Positions 1-10,683 of a stretch of 64,000 nt of DNA are shown here, piece by piece. Position 1 is the stretch's first letter. The number at the start of each line of letters is the position of its first letter. The translations under genes were made by a program, and so were the position numbers. The DNA is from Gracilibacillus timonensis. GTDB taxonomy: Bacteria > Bacillota > Bacilli > Bacillales > Amphibacillaceae. The stretch is taken from NCBI RefSeq assembly GCF_900086715.1, contig NZ_FLKH01000012.1, positions 1,426,001 to 1,490,000 on the forward strand, given 5' to 3'. The notes beneath the pieces were generated by a model. It was not told the DNA's origin and did not search any database. It was given only the letters and a program-made list of their open reading frames with translations.

Positions 1-89
1 CTCACTTTACTTTTTATTTGCTACAGAACCGTCCAAAAGGTACAGCATAAAAGTCATGCTGCCCTTCTGATCGGATGAAGCTGGATCCT
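1..89. other. Window edge downstream of dnaJ
   Basis: No gene can be supported here. A short inverted repeat (ACAGCAT at 42-48 with ATGCTGC at 55-61, loop of about 6) lies about 30 bases beyond the dnaJ stop. It has no clear T tract in the minus direction, so it is at best a weak terminator. In B. subtilis the next gene is prmA, but no prmA start can be recognised in these 89 bases. Confidence 0.3.
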
Positions 90-1205
90 TTATTCTCCTT
101 TAAATGCGCGTTTTACTCGCTGAAAAAAGCTATCTTCATGTTCATCAGTTGGCTGATTCCCACTAATTTCATTGAATTCTCGTAATAATTCTTTTTGCCG
201 GTCACTTAAACTAGACGGAGTAATTACTCGTATTTGAACATGCTGATCACCATGACCATATCCTCGTACATTCGGAACCCCTTTTCCTTTTAATCGGAAC
301 GTTTTCCCTGTTTGTGTACCAGCTGGTATTTTTAATTTTACCTTGCCATGGACAGTCGGTACCTCAATCTCATCTCCAAGAGCTGCCTGTGCAAATGTAA
401 TCGGCATTTCACAGTAGATATTATCTCCCTCTCTTTGATAAAATTCATGTGGTTTCACTTGAATAACAACATATAAGTCACCTGCTGGACCACCGTTAAT
501 ACCAGGTTCTCCTTGACCACCCACTCTGATTTGCTGACCATCATCAATACCTGCTGGGATGCTAATGTGGATTTTTTTGGATTTCTTCACTTTACCAGAA
601 CCATGGCATGTCGTACATTTGTCTTTAATGATTTTACCGGTACCTTGACAATAGTGGCATACACGACGGTTAACTACCCTGCCAAACGGCGTGTTCTGCT
701 CTACATTTAACTGACCACTTCCATTACAATGACTACAGGTTTCTGGATGTGTACCAGGTTTGGCACCTGTTCCTTGACAGGTTTCACATTCTTCTTCTTT
801 CGGAATATGAATATCGGTTTCTTTACCAAAAATAACGTCTTCAAACTCTAAGGTCATCGCATATTGTAAATCGTTACCCTGTTGTGGTGCGTTGGGATCG
901 CGACGACGACCTCCACCGAAGAACATATCAAAAATATCTCCGAAGCCACCAAAATCTTCTCCACCGCCAAATCCGCCTTGGCTTTGTGGACCGGCATGAC
1001 CGAACTGATCATATTGTGCCCGACTCTGATCATCACTTAATGCTTCATAAGCCTCTTTAGCCTCTTTAAACTTAGCGTCAGCACCTTCTTCCTTGTTCAC
1101 ATCTGGGTGATACTTCCTGGCAAGTTTTCGATAAGCCTTTTTTATTTCATCTTTTGAGGCATCTTTTGATACCCCTAATACCTCGTAGTAATCTCGTTTA
1201 CTCAC
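90..1205 (-). CDS. dnaJ: Chaperone protein DnaJ (Hsp40)
   Basis: Co-chaperone that stimulates DnaK ATPase and hands it unfolded clients in the cytoplasm. The J domain is at the N terminus with HPD at residues 33-35. A Gly/Phe-rich linker follows, then four CxxCxGxG zinc-binding repeats ([32 protein letters not shown]) and the C-terminal client-binding domains, ending in FKGE as in Bacillus. The open frame continues upstream to 1319, but that part reads through the dnaK-dnaJ hairpin and is not conserved. The GTG at 1205 gives the family N terminus [11 protein letters not shown] (371 aa). A TTG at 1211, with GGGAG six bases upstream, is an equally usable start. Last gene of the hrcA operon in this window. 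Confidence 0.96.
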   Translation of the reverse strand: MSKRDYYEVLGVSKDASKDEIKKAYRKLARKYHPDVNKEEGADAKFKEAKEAYEALSDDQSRAQYDQFGHAGPQSQGGFGGGEDFGGFGDIFDMFFGGGRRRDPNAPQQGNDLQYAMTLEFEDVIFGKETDIHIPKEEECETCQGTGAKPGTHPETCSHCNGSGQLNVEQNTPFGRVVNRRVCHYCQGTGKIIKDKCTTCHGSGKVKKSKKIHISIPAGIDDGQQIRVGGQGEPGINGGPAGDLYVVIQVKPHEFYQREGDNIYCEMPITFAQAALGDEIEVPTVHGKVKLKIPAGTQTGKTFRLKGKGVPNVRGYGHGDQHVQIRVITPSSLSDRQKELLREFNEISGNQPTDEHEDSFFQRVKRAFKGE

Positions 1206-1301
1206 TGACAAATCACACTCCCGCTCATTGGTTGCATAAATCTTATCATAACATTGAATAATCATGATAAGCAACACTATTTGCTTTATTATCGCTAATA
1301 T

Positions 1302-1340
1302 GGAAAAAGTCAAAGCCATTTACTGACTTTGACTTTTTCC
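1302..1340 (-). terminator. Hairpin between dnaK and dnaJ
   Basis: Perfect 14-bp stem: GGAAAAAGTCAAAG (1302-1315) pairs with CTTTGACTTTTTCC (1327-1340) across an 11-base loop. It lies 20 bases beyond the dnaK stop and ahead of dnaJ. The T run is inside the stem, not after it, so partial termination or an RNA-processing and stability role is likelier than a full stop, because dnaJ has no separate obvious promoter. Confidence 0.6.
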
Positions 1341-1359
1341 TTTCTGTCTCAAATGGTGC

Positions 1360-3213
<1,854 letters not shown>

Positions 3214-3236
3214 TCACAAATGTATGTAAGGTCTAT

Positions 3237-3794
3237 TTATTGGTTTACTTTTACCATAGCCGGTCGAATGACGCGGTCTTTTAATAAATAGCCTTTTTGC
3301 ATAGTTTCGACAATTTGATTTGATTCGTACCCTTCTTCATCAACTTGCATCACAGCTTGATGAAGGGTTGGATCGAATTCACCACTAGTGTCTATTTCTG
3401 TAACCTCTTCATTATCAAGTACGGTCTTTAATTGACGATAAACCATCTCGATTCCTTCTACCACACTTTTGGCTTGTGGGTCATCCACATCAACCTGAAG
3501 TGCTCGTTCAAAGTTATCTAATACGGGTAAAAGATCCGTCACAATCGCCTGTGATTTATACTTTAAATCAGCTTGTTTTTCTTTCTGTGTTCGTTTCCTG
3601 AAATTATCATATTCAGCTTGAACACGCAACAAACGATTTTGTAGATCTTCTTTCTCTTCTTGCAATTGCTCGTAAGCTGCTTCACTGACTACTTCTTGTG
3701 TCTCTTCTGTATCCGTGATTATTTCTTGTTCTGGTTCTTCTACGCTTTCCTCTTGTTGAGTTTCTTCTTTTTGTTTTACATCTTTCTCTTCCAC
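3237..3794 (-). CDS. grpE: Nucleotide exchange factor GrpE
   Basis: Exchanges ADP for ATP on DnaK. The first 50 or so residues are a very acidic Glu/Gln-rich tail. A long coiled coil follows (about 50-100, with [19 protein letters not shown]), then the beta domain ending [17 protein letters not shown] lies eight bases before the GTG at 3794, giving [11 protein letters not shown] (185 aa). The frame's earlier GTG at 3803 overlaps the Shine-Dalgarno and is rejected. Second gene of the operon, separated from hrcA by 237 bases that carry a strong hairpin. Confidence 0.95.
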   Translation of the reverse strand: MEEKDVKQKEETQQEESVEEPEQEIITDTEETQEVVSEAAYEQLQEEKEDLQNRLLRVQAEYDNFRKRTQKEKQADLKYKSQAIVTDLLPVLDNFERALQVDVDDPQAKSVVEGIEMVYRQLKTVLDNEEVTEIDTSGEFDPTLHQAVMQVDEEGYESNQIVETMQKGYLLKDRVIRPAMVKVNQ

Positions 3795-3909
3795 ACAAAT
3801 CACCTCCTAATCCTACTAAAAACCATTTAATGATATTTGCTATCTTTGTAATAAAACCATTGTATAGCTAAACACATTTTTAAGAATTACGCAACTATTA
3901 TTCACGCAC

Positions 3910-3944
3910 GATAAAAGAGTACGGGAAGACCATACCCTTTTATC
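3910..3944 (-). other. Strong hairpin between hrcA and grpE
   Basis: GATAAAAG at 3910 and CTTTTATC ending at 3944 close a stem of about 15 pairs (two wobbles) with a loop of about five bases. No T tract follows on either strand. The position is between hrcA and grpE, where the B. subtilis dnaK-operon mRNA is known to be processed, so a structure protecting the 5' end of the grpE-dnaK-dnaJ message is a fair inference. The other 200 bases of this gap show nothing further. Confidence 0.5.
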
Positions 3945-4031
3945 ATTACTTCACCTGCTATAAAACGCAGACCGTTTATCCGCTTGGCTACGTCTAAAAC
4001 GAAGGGATAACGACCTACTGCGCTATTGATT

Positions 4032-5054
4032 TCAGTACCATGAGTTAAATGTTTTACTCAACTGTCCTGACAATACATTTAATACAGATACAACTTTAGA
4101 ATATTCCATCCTTGTAGGTCCTAACAGAGCAATTGTTCCTAACTGCTTACCACCTAAAGAATAGGTGGCGGTTATTAAGCTGCAATCCTGCATAGCCGCC
4201 ATTTCATTTTCTTGACCTATGGAAACCTTAATTCCTTTACTAGAAGATTGTAATAACTTGGCAATTTCCTCTTCCTTTTCCATAATCGAGAACAGGGATT
4301 GAATCTTATCGATATCATGAAACTCCGGTTGTAACATCATGTTTGTCTTTCCATCCATATAGAGTTTCGCCGGCTGTTTTTCCAGCAAGGCTTCCTTTAG
4401 GTAATTGTAGGTTACATCCAGATTAGATGTATGTTGCTGTAATAACAAGGCTACCTCACCATATAGCTTTTGTTCTAACTGTATAATCGGTATACCTGTT
4501 AACCGATCATTCAAAATATTGACCAGTTTTTCCAGGTCCGATGTTTTCAGCATTTGTGGCACATTAAAATAACGATGCTCCACATGCCCTGTGTTGGTAA
4601 CCAAAATCGCTACCGCAGAATGATCGGACAGGCTGACAATCTGAATCTGCTTTAATGTCGCTTCAAACACTTGTGGACCTAAAACAATTGACGTGTAGCT
4701 TGTTATATCAGAAAGAACCTTAGCAGATTGCTGAACTACCTTTTCAAATTCAACCATACCACGAGTAAAAGCGTGCTGAATAACTCCCATCTCTTGACTA
4801 GATAGCCGAAATGGCATCATTAAATGATCGACATAAAAACGATAGCCCTGTTCTGAAGGAACCCTCCCGGAAGACGTATGTGTCTTCTCAATAAAACCTA
4901 ACTCCTCTAGATCCGCCATCTCATTACGAATCGTCGCCGGGCTTGAAGATATGTTCTCCTTCTTGGCTATGGCTCGCGATCCGATGGGCTGTGCGGTCTG
5001 GATGAACTCATCAATAATGACTTGTAATACTTGAATTTGCCTTTCTGAAAGCAT
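4032..5054 (-). CDS. hrcA: Heat-inducible transcription repressor HrcA
   Basis: Represses class I heat-shock genes by binding CIRCE, with activity tuned by GroEL. The winged-helix N domain (MLSERQIQVLQVIIDEFIQTAQPIGSR) includes the conserved SSPATIRNEMADLEELGFIEKTHTSSGRVPS recognition region, shown here in parts: SSPATIRNEM and THTSSGRVPS. A GAF-like dimerisation domain follows, ending LSGQLSKTFNSWY. 340 aa, normal for the family. ATG at 5054 with AGAGGTGATC upstream. First gene of the operon, directly under a consensus promoter and CIRCE operator, so it represses itself. Confidence 0.97.
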   Translation of the reverse strand: MLSERQIQVLQVIIDEFIQTAQPIGSRAIAKKENISSSPATIRNEMADLEELGFIEKTHTSSGRVPSEQGYRFYVDHLMMPFRLSSQEMGVIQHAFTRGMVEFEKVVQQSAKVLSDITSYTSIVLGPQVFEATLKQIQIVSLSDHSAVAILVTNTGHVEHRYFNVPQMLKTSDLEKLVNILNDRLTGIPIIQLEQKLYGEVALLLQQHTSNLDVTYNYLKEALLEKQPAKLYMDGKTNMMLQPEFHDIDKIQSLFSIMEKEEEIAKLLQSSSKGIKVSIGQENEMAAMQDCSLITATYSLGGKQLGTIALLGPTRMEYSKVVSVLNVLSGQLSKTFNSWY

Positions 5055-5069
5055 CGATGATCACCTCTG

Positions 5070-5096
5070 TTAGCACTCTTTGTACTTGAGTGCTAA
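5070..5096 (-). promoter_or_regulatory. CIRCE operator (HrcA binding site)
   Basis: Perfect match to the CIRCE consensus: TTAGCACTC at 5070-5078, nine-base spacer, GAGTGCTAA at 5088-5096. It lies between the -10 box and the hrcA Shine-Dalgarno, the classical position for HrcA autoregulation of hrcA-grpE-dnaK-dnaJ. Confidence 0.98.
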
Positions 5097-5107
5097 ATCT
5101 ACTTTAT

Positions 5108-5136
5108 AAATTATCAAATCCAGCGATGATTGTCAA
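5108..5136 (-). promoter_or_regulatory. Sigma-A promoter of the hrcA operon
   Basis: On the minus strand, a perfect -35 TTGACA (5131-5136) is followed after 17 bases by TAATTT (5108-5113), immediately upstream of CIRCE. Confidence 0.8.
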
Positions 5137-5166
5137 ATAGGATACATTCAAATGGTGAATTTTTTT

Positions 5167-6321
5167 CTAAAGACGTACTTTTGCGTCATCGTCTATTAAA
5201 AAGGCTTGGAAAACCTCATTACCAAAAGGTTTGCCTGCTTCCGTTAATCTAACTGTCTGTTTGTCCATCGTTAGCCATTCTCGCTGAATGAGCTGATCGA
5301 GTTCTTTTTCGTAAACGTGTTCTATCGATATACCATACTTTTGCTCAAAGGCTTGACGTCTTACTCCCTCTGTTTTACGCAATCCGAGGAACATTTCTTC
5401 TTCGATTTGTTCTTTGCGGCTGATCCTCTCAATATGAAGAATCGGTTTGCCGCTTTGATTAGCTTCGTATACATACTTCGGAAATGGCCGAATGTTAATA
5501 ATTCGCTCTCCGGGTAAATAACCATGGGAACCAGCGCCAAAACCATAATAGTGTTGATTATTCCAATAAGTGAGATTATGTTGACTTTCATAACCTGGCT
5601 TGGCAAAATTACTAATTTCATATTGTACAATCCCATTATTACGCATCTTTTCTCGTAAAAGGGCGTACATGTCTGCTTCGATTTCTTCCGGCGGCTTCGT
5701 AAGCTTCCCTTGCATATATCGTTGATAGAAAATCGTTTTTGGTTCAATTTGCAAGGAATAGGCCGAATAATGCGGTAATTGAAACTGTAAAGCCTCTTCC
5801 AGTGATCGCTCAAAATGGTTGATGGACTGATTAGGCAAGCTGTACATCAGATCAATACTAATATTAGAGATGCCTGTTCTGATTAGGTCATTTACATTCT
5901 GGTAGACATCCTTTGTTCGATGCAATCTACCCAATTGTGCTAACATATCGTTGTCAAAGTCTTGTACTCCCATGGAGATTCGATTGACACCATGATTTTT
6001 TAATATGTTGATTTTTTCCAAAGTCAAATCACCTGGATTCGCTTCAAACGTATATTCTTCAACGGCATTAATGTCAAAGTAATACTCGATGATTTGAACT
6101 AATTTGGTTAATTGCTGATTATTTAAAGCAGTGGGTGTACCTCCACCGACAAAAATGGTTTTCATTTGCTGCTTCGGAGTCTGGATATAGGCCTTTATCT
6201 CATTATTTAAGGCCACCAAATAGTCATCAGCCATTTTTTCTTCGTAAAAGAATTTGGTGAAGTCACAATAATGACAGATTTTCTCACAGAACGGGATGTG
6301 TATATAGACGGAAGAAACCAT
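5167..6321 (-). CDS. hemW: Radical SAM haem chaperone HemW (HemN-like)
   Basis: Radical SAM protein related to oxygen-independent coproporphyrinogen III oxidase. HemW members bind and deliver haem rather than decarboxylate coproporphyrinogen. The N terminus VYIHIPFCEKICHYCDF holds the 4Fe-4S ligands CxxxCxxC (residues 12, 16, 19). The SAM-binding GGGTPT follows near residue 60, then EANPGDLT and MGVQDFD. The extra N-terminal cysteine typical of true HemN is absent, which favours HemW. 384 aa. AGGAGG six bases before ATG at 6321. B. subtilis has the same gene (yqeR) between lepA and hrcA. Confidence 0.93.
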   Translation of the reverse strand: MVSSVYIHIPFCEKICHYCDFTKFFYEEKMADDYLVALNNEIKAYIQTPKQQMKTIFVGGGTPTALNNQQLTKLVQIIEYYFDINAVEEYTFEANPGDLTLEKINILKNHGVNRISMGVQDFDNDMLAQLGRLHRTKDVYQNVNDLIRTGISNISIDLMYSLPNQSINHFERSLEEALQFQLPHYSAYSLQIEPKTIFYQRYMQGKLTKPPEEIEADMYALLREKMRNNGIVQYEISNFAKPGYESQHNLTYWNNQHYYGFGAGSHGYLPGERIINIRPFPKYVYEANQSGKPILHIERISRKEQIEEEMFLGLRKTEGVRRQAFEQKYGISIEHVYEKELDQLIQREWLTMDKQTVRLTEAGKPFGNEVFQAFLIDDDAKVRL

Positions 6322-6425
6322 GCTTGTCCTCCTTAAATATGGAATCAGTGATATGTTACATGCATGCTCATTATCTCATTTGCCAAACAACACCTGCTAC
6401 AACATTATAACACGCACGGCACATG

Positions 6426-6450
6426 AAAAACCCCTGCCATTGGACAAGGG
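6426..6450 (-). terminator. Terminator after the amidase gene
   Basis: On the minus strand CCCTTG and CAGGGG form a 6-bp stem (one G-T pair) around an 8-base loop, followed by TTTTT (6426-6430). It lies about 95 bases downstream of the amidase stop. Confidence 0.6.
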
Positions 6451-6545
6451 AAACAATCAAATAACACTATATTATTCTATAATATTTACTTGGATTTGTC
6501 GATGATAACAGGCTACAAAGCGCTTGTTTTATCATTAATGTAGGG

Positions 6546-7031
6546 TTAATTGGGAGCATCGGACTGTTGTACTGCTTTTTTTAATTCAGACATACGAAAA
6601 TGCTGACCAGGACAATCGATACGTATCAAATCTTCATGAGCGACGATATCTTTAACAGAAAGATTAGTTAACTGGCTGATTAACCATCTATTTAATGCAG
6701 CACCGGCCATTAGTTGTGCGTCAGTCATCGTTTGTTTACTAAAATCGCCTTGATAGCCGATTCCTAATGTTGTCTCATTATACTCCTGGCAATGAGCGCC
6801 GATATGCCAGCCGCGTCCTTGATAGATCGTACCATCAAATGCTATCCACCAATTATATCCAATCCCGTACTCCCCCTTCCCGTTGACATGATACTTATGC
6901 ACATCATAAATATCCCAAGTCGGATGTCCTGTATGATGCTGGACAAGCTTCTTGATCTTTCTTGGCTTCAAACGGAAAAGAGTTCCTGTAAAAGATAGTT
7001 CAGGGTCCACGATGGCTGGTTTTATAATCAT
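6546..7031 (-). CDS. N-acetylmuramoyl-L-alanine amidase (PGRP/amidase_2 fold)
   Basis: Predicted zinc amidase cleaving the MurNAc-L-Ala bond of peptidoglycan. The short protein (161 aa) is a single T7-lysozyme/PGRP-like domain. Likely zinc ligands are a His in VQHHTGH and the His and Cys of VAHEDLIRIDCPGQHF. GYNWWIAFDGTIYQGRGWHIGAHC is the typical core (quoted in parts: GYNWWIAFDG, YQGRGWHIGAHC). There is no signal peptide, so it may act inside a cell (spore cortex, mother cell lysis, or a prophage-type endolysin needing a holin). The ATG at 7031 has GGGAGGGG eight bases upstream; upstream ATGs in the frame overlap that site. It is an extra gene between lepA and hemW compared with B. subtilis. 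Confidence 0.85.
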   Translation of the reverse strand: MIIKPAIVDPELSFTGTLFRLKPRKIKKLVQHHTGHPTWDIYDVHKYHVNGKGEYGIGYNWWIAFDGTIYQGRGWHIGAHCQEYNETTLGIGYQGDFSKQTMTDAQLMAGAALNRWLISQLTNLSVKDIVAHEDLIRIDCPGQHFRMSELKKAVQQSDAPN

Positions 7032-7061
7032 TAACATCCCCTCCCTATTTTCCATGTATAT

Positions 7062-7093
7062 AAAAAAGCAGCTAATCCGCTTGGACTAGCTAC
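7062..7093 (-). terminator. Terminator after lepA, just upstream of the amidase RBS
   Basis: On the minus strand an 11-bp stem (GTAGCTAGTCC with GGATTAGCTGC, two wobbles, 4-base loop) is followed by TTTTTT (7062-7067). It ends only about 17 bases before the amidase Shine-Dalgarno, leaving no room for an ordinary promoter between them. Confidence 0.75.
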
Positions 7094-7228
7094 CCATTTC
7101 CCTACTGAATTGATGATGAAGACTATCAAACAAGTGAGAAAGTCTGGTTGTGTCTCAACAAAACGTAGATGCTGTCGTTATAAAAACCAGCTGTTGAAGG
7201 AAAAAACATTAAGGTGAGACTATATTTT

Positions 7229-9049
7229 TCAATCATCATCCATCTCAAGAACCGCCATAAATGCTTCCTGGGGAACTTCAACCGATCCCACCATTTTCAT
7301 TCGTTTCTTTCCTTCTTTTTGTTTTTCAAGCAGTTTTCGTTTCCGGGATATGTCCCCACCGTAACACTTGCTCAATACGTTCTTGCGCATCGCTTTGATA
7401 TTGGTTCGAGCGATGATCTTATTTCCAATAGCTGCCTGAATAGGTACCTCAAACTGTTGCCTTGGTATCAGCTTCTTTAGTTTATCAGCGATCGTTTTGC
7501 CGCGATCAAAGGCAAAATCACGGTGCACAATAAATGATAAAGCATCAATCGTATCCCCATTTAATAAAATATCCATTTTCACAAGATCAGAGGTCTGATA
7601 ACCAATTAAATCATAATCAAGGGAGGCATATCCTTTTGTTTGTGATTTCAGTTGATCAAAGAAATCATAAACAATTTCAGACAATGGAATTTCATAGACA
7701 ACATTTACACGATTATCATCCAGATATTGCATGTCCATAAAATTACCACGTTTTTTCTGGCAAATTTCCATGACTGGTCCGACAAAATCATTAGGAACCA
7801 TGATCGTCGCCTTCACGAAAGGTTCTTGTACTTCTTGAACCGACTGATTATCCGGCATAAACGATGGGTTGTCAATCTCTAATTCTTCCCCATCTGTTTT
7901 AATCACCTGATAAATCACACTTGGCGCCGTTGTGATCAGATCAATATTAAACTCTCGTTCGATTCGTTCTTGAATGATCTCCATATGTAATAACCCAAGA
8001 AAACCACAACGGAAACCGAAACCTAAAGCTTGTGAAGTTTCCGCTTCATATTGCAGGGAAGAATCATTTAGTTCCAAACGTTCTAATGCCTCACGCAGAT
8101 CATTATATCGATCGGCATCTACTGGATAGAGTCCGCAAAATACCATTGGATTTAAACGACGATAGCCCGGTAAAGGCTCATCAGCAGGACGATTGGCTAA
8201 GGTGATGGTATCCCCGACACGGCTGTCGCCTACGTTTTTTATAGAAGCAGTTAAATAACCTACATCCCCCACGCAAAGTTCCTCTTGCTGAACTGGCTTT
8301 GGGTTAAAAACCCCAACCTCATTTACTTCAAATTCTTTGCCGGTTGCCATCATTTTTATCTTATCTCCGACTTTAACAGATCCTTCTTTCACACAAATAT
8401 ACGCTATAACACCGCGGTAAGGATCATATAATGAATCAAATATTAATGCCTTTAACGGGGCATCTTGATCTCCAGATGGAGCAGGAATCTTTTCTACGAT
8501 TTGTGTTAAGATCTCTTCAATCCCAATACCGGATTTGGCACTGGCAAGAATAGCTTCATCACCATCAATTCCAATAATATCTGTTATTTCCTGCTTCACC
8601 CTTTCCGGATCTGCACTTGGTAAGTCCACTTTGTTAATCACCGGAATGATTTCTAAGTCATTATCCAAAGCCAGATACACATTGGCCAGTGTTTGTGCCT
8701 CAATGCCTTGTGCCGCATCGACAACAAGGATAGCCCCTTCACATGCCGCTAGGCTGCGTGATACTTCATAGGTGAAGTCTACATGCCCCGGGGTGTCAAT
8801 TAAATGAAATAAATAGTCATCGCCAGCTTCTGGTGAATATTTTAACTGCACGGCATTTAATTTTATAGTAATCCCACGCTCACGTTCTAAATCCATGGCG
8901 TCTAGAAACTGTTCCTTCATCTCACGCGTCGTAAGTGCCTTGGTCTTCTCCAGAATTCGATCTGCCAGGGTGGATTTCCCGTGATCAATGTGTGCAATAA
9001 TGGAAAAGTTACGGACTTTACTTTGATCTCTCATGTTCGTCAATGTCAT
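7229..9049 (-). CDS. lepA: Elongation factor 4 (LepA)
   Basis: Ribosome-bound GTPase that acts in translation and ribosome biogenesis. G motifs are visible: AHIDHGKST (P loop, residues 19-27), RGITIK (switch I), DTPGHVD (G3) and NKVDLP (G4). EF-G-like domains II, III and V follow, and the LepA-specific C-terminal domain ends [15 protein letters not shown]. 606 aa is normal. ATG at 9049 with GGAG just upstream; the N terminus is about as long as in B. subtilis LepA before [14 protein letters not shown]. Follows yqxA in the same direction. Confidence 0.96.
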   Translation of the reverse strand: MTLTNMRDQSKVRNFSIIAHIDHGKSTLADRILEKTKALTTREMKEQFLDAMDLERERGITIKLNAVQLKYSPEAGDDYLFHLIDTPGHVDFTYEVSRSLAACEGAILVVDAAQGIEAQTLANVYLALDNDLEIIPVINKVDLPSADPERVKQEITDIIGIDGDEAILASAKSGIGIEEILTQIVEKIPAPSGDQDAPLKALIFDSLYDPYRGVIAYICVKEGSVKVGDKIKMMATGKEFEVNEVGVFNPKPVQQEELCVGDVGYLTASIKNVGDSRVGDTITLANRPADEPLPGYRRLNPMVFCGLYPVDADRYNDLREALERLELNDSSLQYEAETSQALGFGFRCGFLGLLHMEIIQERIEREFNIDLITTAPSVIYQVIKTDGEELEIDNPSFMPDNQSVQEVQEPFVKATIMVPNDFVGPVMEICQKKRGNFMDMQYLDDNRVNVVYEIPLSEIVYDFFDQLKSQTKGYASLDYDLIGYQTSDLVKMDILLNGDTIDALSFIVHRDFAFDRGKTIADKLKKLIPRQQFEVPIQAAIGNKIIARTNIKAMRKNVLSKCYGGDISRKRKLLEKQKEGKKRMKMVGSVEVPQEAFMAVLEMDDD

Positions 9050-9149
9050 TCAACTCCTATATTCGTCCACAATCCTAGCATTGATTATAGCAGTCCATTC
9101 CCTGATATTCAATAGATATATCCAAGACATAGCTGGCTTCTTGACAGAT

Positions 9150-9455
9150 TTAAAAGAGAGCATCCACAATTGCATAAGTTGCTCCCATCAATTGATCAGA
9201 GATATGACGTACAATCGCCGCCCCGCTCTCAGCCGTTTGATGCAAAACAGTGGATTCTATTTCATCTGCTGCCGGTGATTCTTCTATTTCTAATTCTTCG
9301 ATAACCGTCTCGCGGTTCACCACGTCGTCGGTTTCCGTTACCTCCTCTGTCGTATCTGCTGGTGCGGTATGTGCTGGTGATGAATGGGTAGTGCCTAAAT
9401 ACAAACCAAAGGAAAATACAAGACAAGTGAGTAACATACAAAGAAAAAATTTCAT
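9150..9455 (-). CDS. yqxA: YqxA family protein (DUF3679)
   Basis: Small protein of unknown function conserved between spoIIP and lepA in Bacillus. The first 20 residues (MKFFLCMLLTCLVFSFGLYLG) form a membrane anchor or uncleaved signal, and the remainder is an acidic Glu/Thr-rich extracytoplasmic segment. The longest frame runs to 9575, but AGGAGG lies six bases before the ATG at 9455, which starts two bases after the spoIIP stop, so translation is probably coupled. 101 aa. Confidence 0.85.
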   Translation of the reverse strand: MKFFLCMLLTCLVFSFGLYLGTTHSSPAHTAPADTTEEVTETDDVVNRETVIEELEIEESPAADEIESTVLHQTAESGAAIVRHISDQLMGATYAIVDALF

Positions 9456-9456
9456 G

Positions 9457-10620
9457 CTATTCCTCCTCATTAGGATTGGATACCTTTTCTGCTTCCCAAT
9501 AAAATTCACTAAAAATTTCTGCAAATGCCTCGGATGTATTAAAAAGCTCTTCCATGGTATTGTCCACACCACCAAACTCCAGCGTTAGGGCATTATCCGA
9601 CAGATCCTGGTTATATACCCCATTTCGCCCTTCTCCGCCATACTTTTCAATTCCCCTGCTGAGCCCAGGATAGTGTTTTTCCAATAAGTCTTGTAGTTGT
9701 TTAGCCAGTTCAAAATTACGTTCAAAATTAGGGTTATCTCCACCGATTACAATCATCAGCCTTGCGTAAGAATCCCCATCAATCTCTGCCGTTGTGACTT
9801 CTTTTCGCTGACTGTCACGGTGTATATCAAACACATACTTCAAGTCTCGATTATCGGTTAATGCAGCCTCCACTACCTCTTTAGAGGCACGGTAAGAGTC
9901 CGTTGAATAGTTCCACCCTTTTTCATTTAGCAAAGAACCGATGTCCGTTTGTTCAAAAGCCGCTCCAATACCTTGATTTCCTAAATCTTTGGCTAGTTGT
10001 TCACTTATTTTCATCACGTTCACTTCATGATGGAAGGCATCGTTCGGTTCATTGGTGTCTGGCAAGTAAGGCAGAAAGGATTCACGATTATGTGTATTAT
10101 ATAGATATACCACATCCTTATCGACTTGTTGCTGCTCTTGCTTATCGCCTTGCTTTTCTTCTGGAGTTGTGGCATTACGTTCTTCTAATACGACATCTAG
10201 AGGTGGTGTTGACTCGGCTGTGAGGTTGGTATAATCAGTTCCTTCACCTGCAATCAAGATTTTACGATCATACATTTCAAATCCAGGTATTTCTCTGCCT
10301 AACAAACTGCGAATGTCATGTGGGCGAAGATTTGTGCCTAATTCAAAGGCAATCTTCCACATATCAATAGGGGGATTTTCCTCAGGTAATGCTTTGTTGA
10401 AGATTCGATTTTCCATCGTCATTAAGGAAAGGTAATGAAGTTCTGAAATATTACTAGTCCATTTTTTTACCATATTGGAACTCATCCGATAGCTTGGGTC
10501 TACACTCGTTAATGCTCCGATAAGAATAAACATAGCAAAAAAAAGCGTAATAAATGTGGAGATCCAAACGATCAATTGATGTTTTGAAAAAAGAAATACA
10601 TGTCTTCTTGGTTTTTTCAT
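9457..10620 (-). CDS. spoIIP: Stage II sporulation protein P
   Basis: Peptidoglycan amidase/endopeptidase of the SpoIID-SpoIIM-SpoIIP engulfment machine. One transmembrane helix near residues 20-40 (VWISTFITLFFAMFILIGA) anchors it to the mother-cell membrane. The extracytoplasmic domain carries YLYNTHNRESF (His and Glu of the zinc site) and FDIHRDSQR, then the conserved C-terminal LTLEFGGVDNT. 387 aa, near the 401 aa of B. subtilis. AGGAGG eleven bases before ATG 10620; the GTG at 10644 is upstream of that site. Downstream of gpr. Confidence 0.94.
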   Translation of the reverse strand: MKKPRRHVFLFSKHQLIVWISTFITLFFAMFILIGALTSVDPSYRMSSNMVKKWTSNISELHYLSLMTMENRIFNKALPEENPPIDMWKIAFELGTNLRPHDIRSLLGREIPGFEMYDRKILIAGEGTDYTNLTAESTPPLDVVLEERNATTPEEKQGDKQEQQQVDKDVVYLYNTHNRESFLPYLPDTNEPNDAFHHEVNVMKISEQLAKDLGNQGIGAAFEQTDIGSLLNEKGWNYSTDSYRASKEVVEAALTDNRDLKYVFDIHRDSQRKEVTTAEIDGDSYARLMIVIGGDNPNFERNFELAKQLQDLLEKHYPGLSRGIEKYGGEGRNGVYNQDLSDNALTLEFGGVDNTMEELFNTSEAFAEIFSEFYWEAEKVSNPNEEE

Positions 10621-10683
10621 TGCATTTTCTACCTCCTCTACCACATTTACTAGAGCATATGTAGAGGAGATAGAGAATAGAAC

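Noticed and set aside
1206-1319. N-terminal extension of dnaJ in the longest open frame (hydrophobic, signal-like)
   Set aside because: It reads through the dnaK-dnaJ hairpin, is not found in DnaJ proteins, and a usable RBS and start exist at the conserved N terminus.
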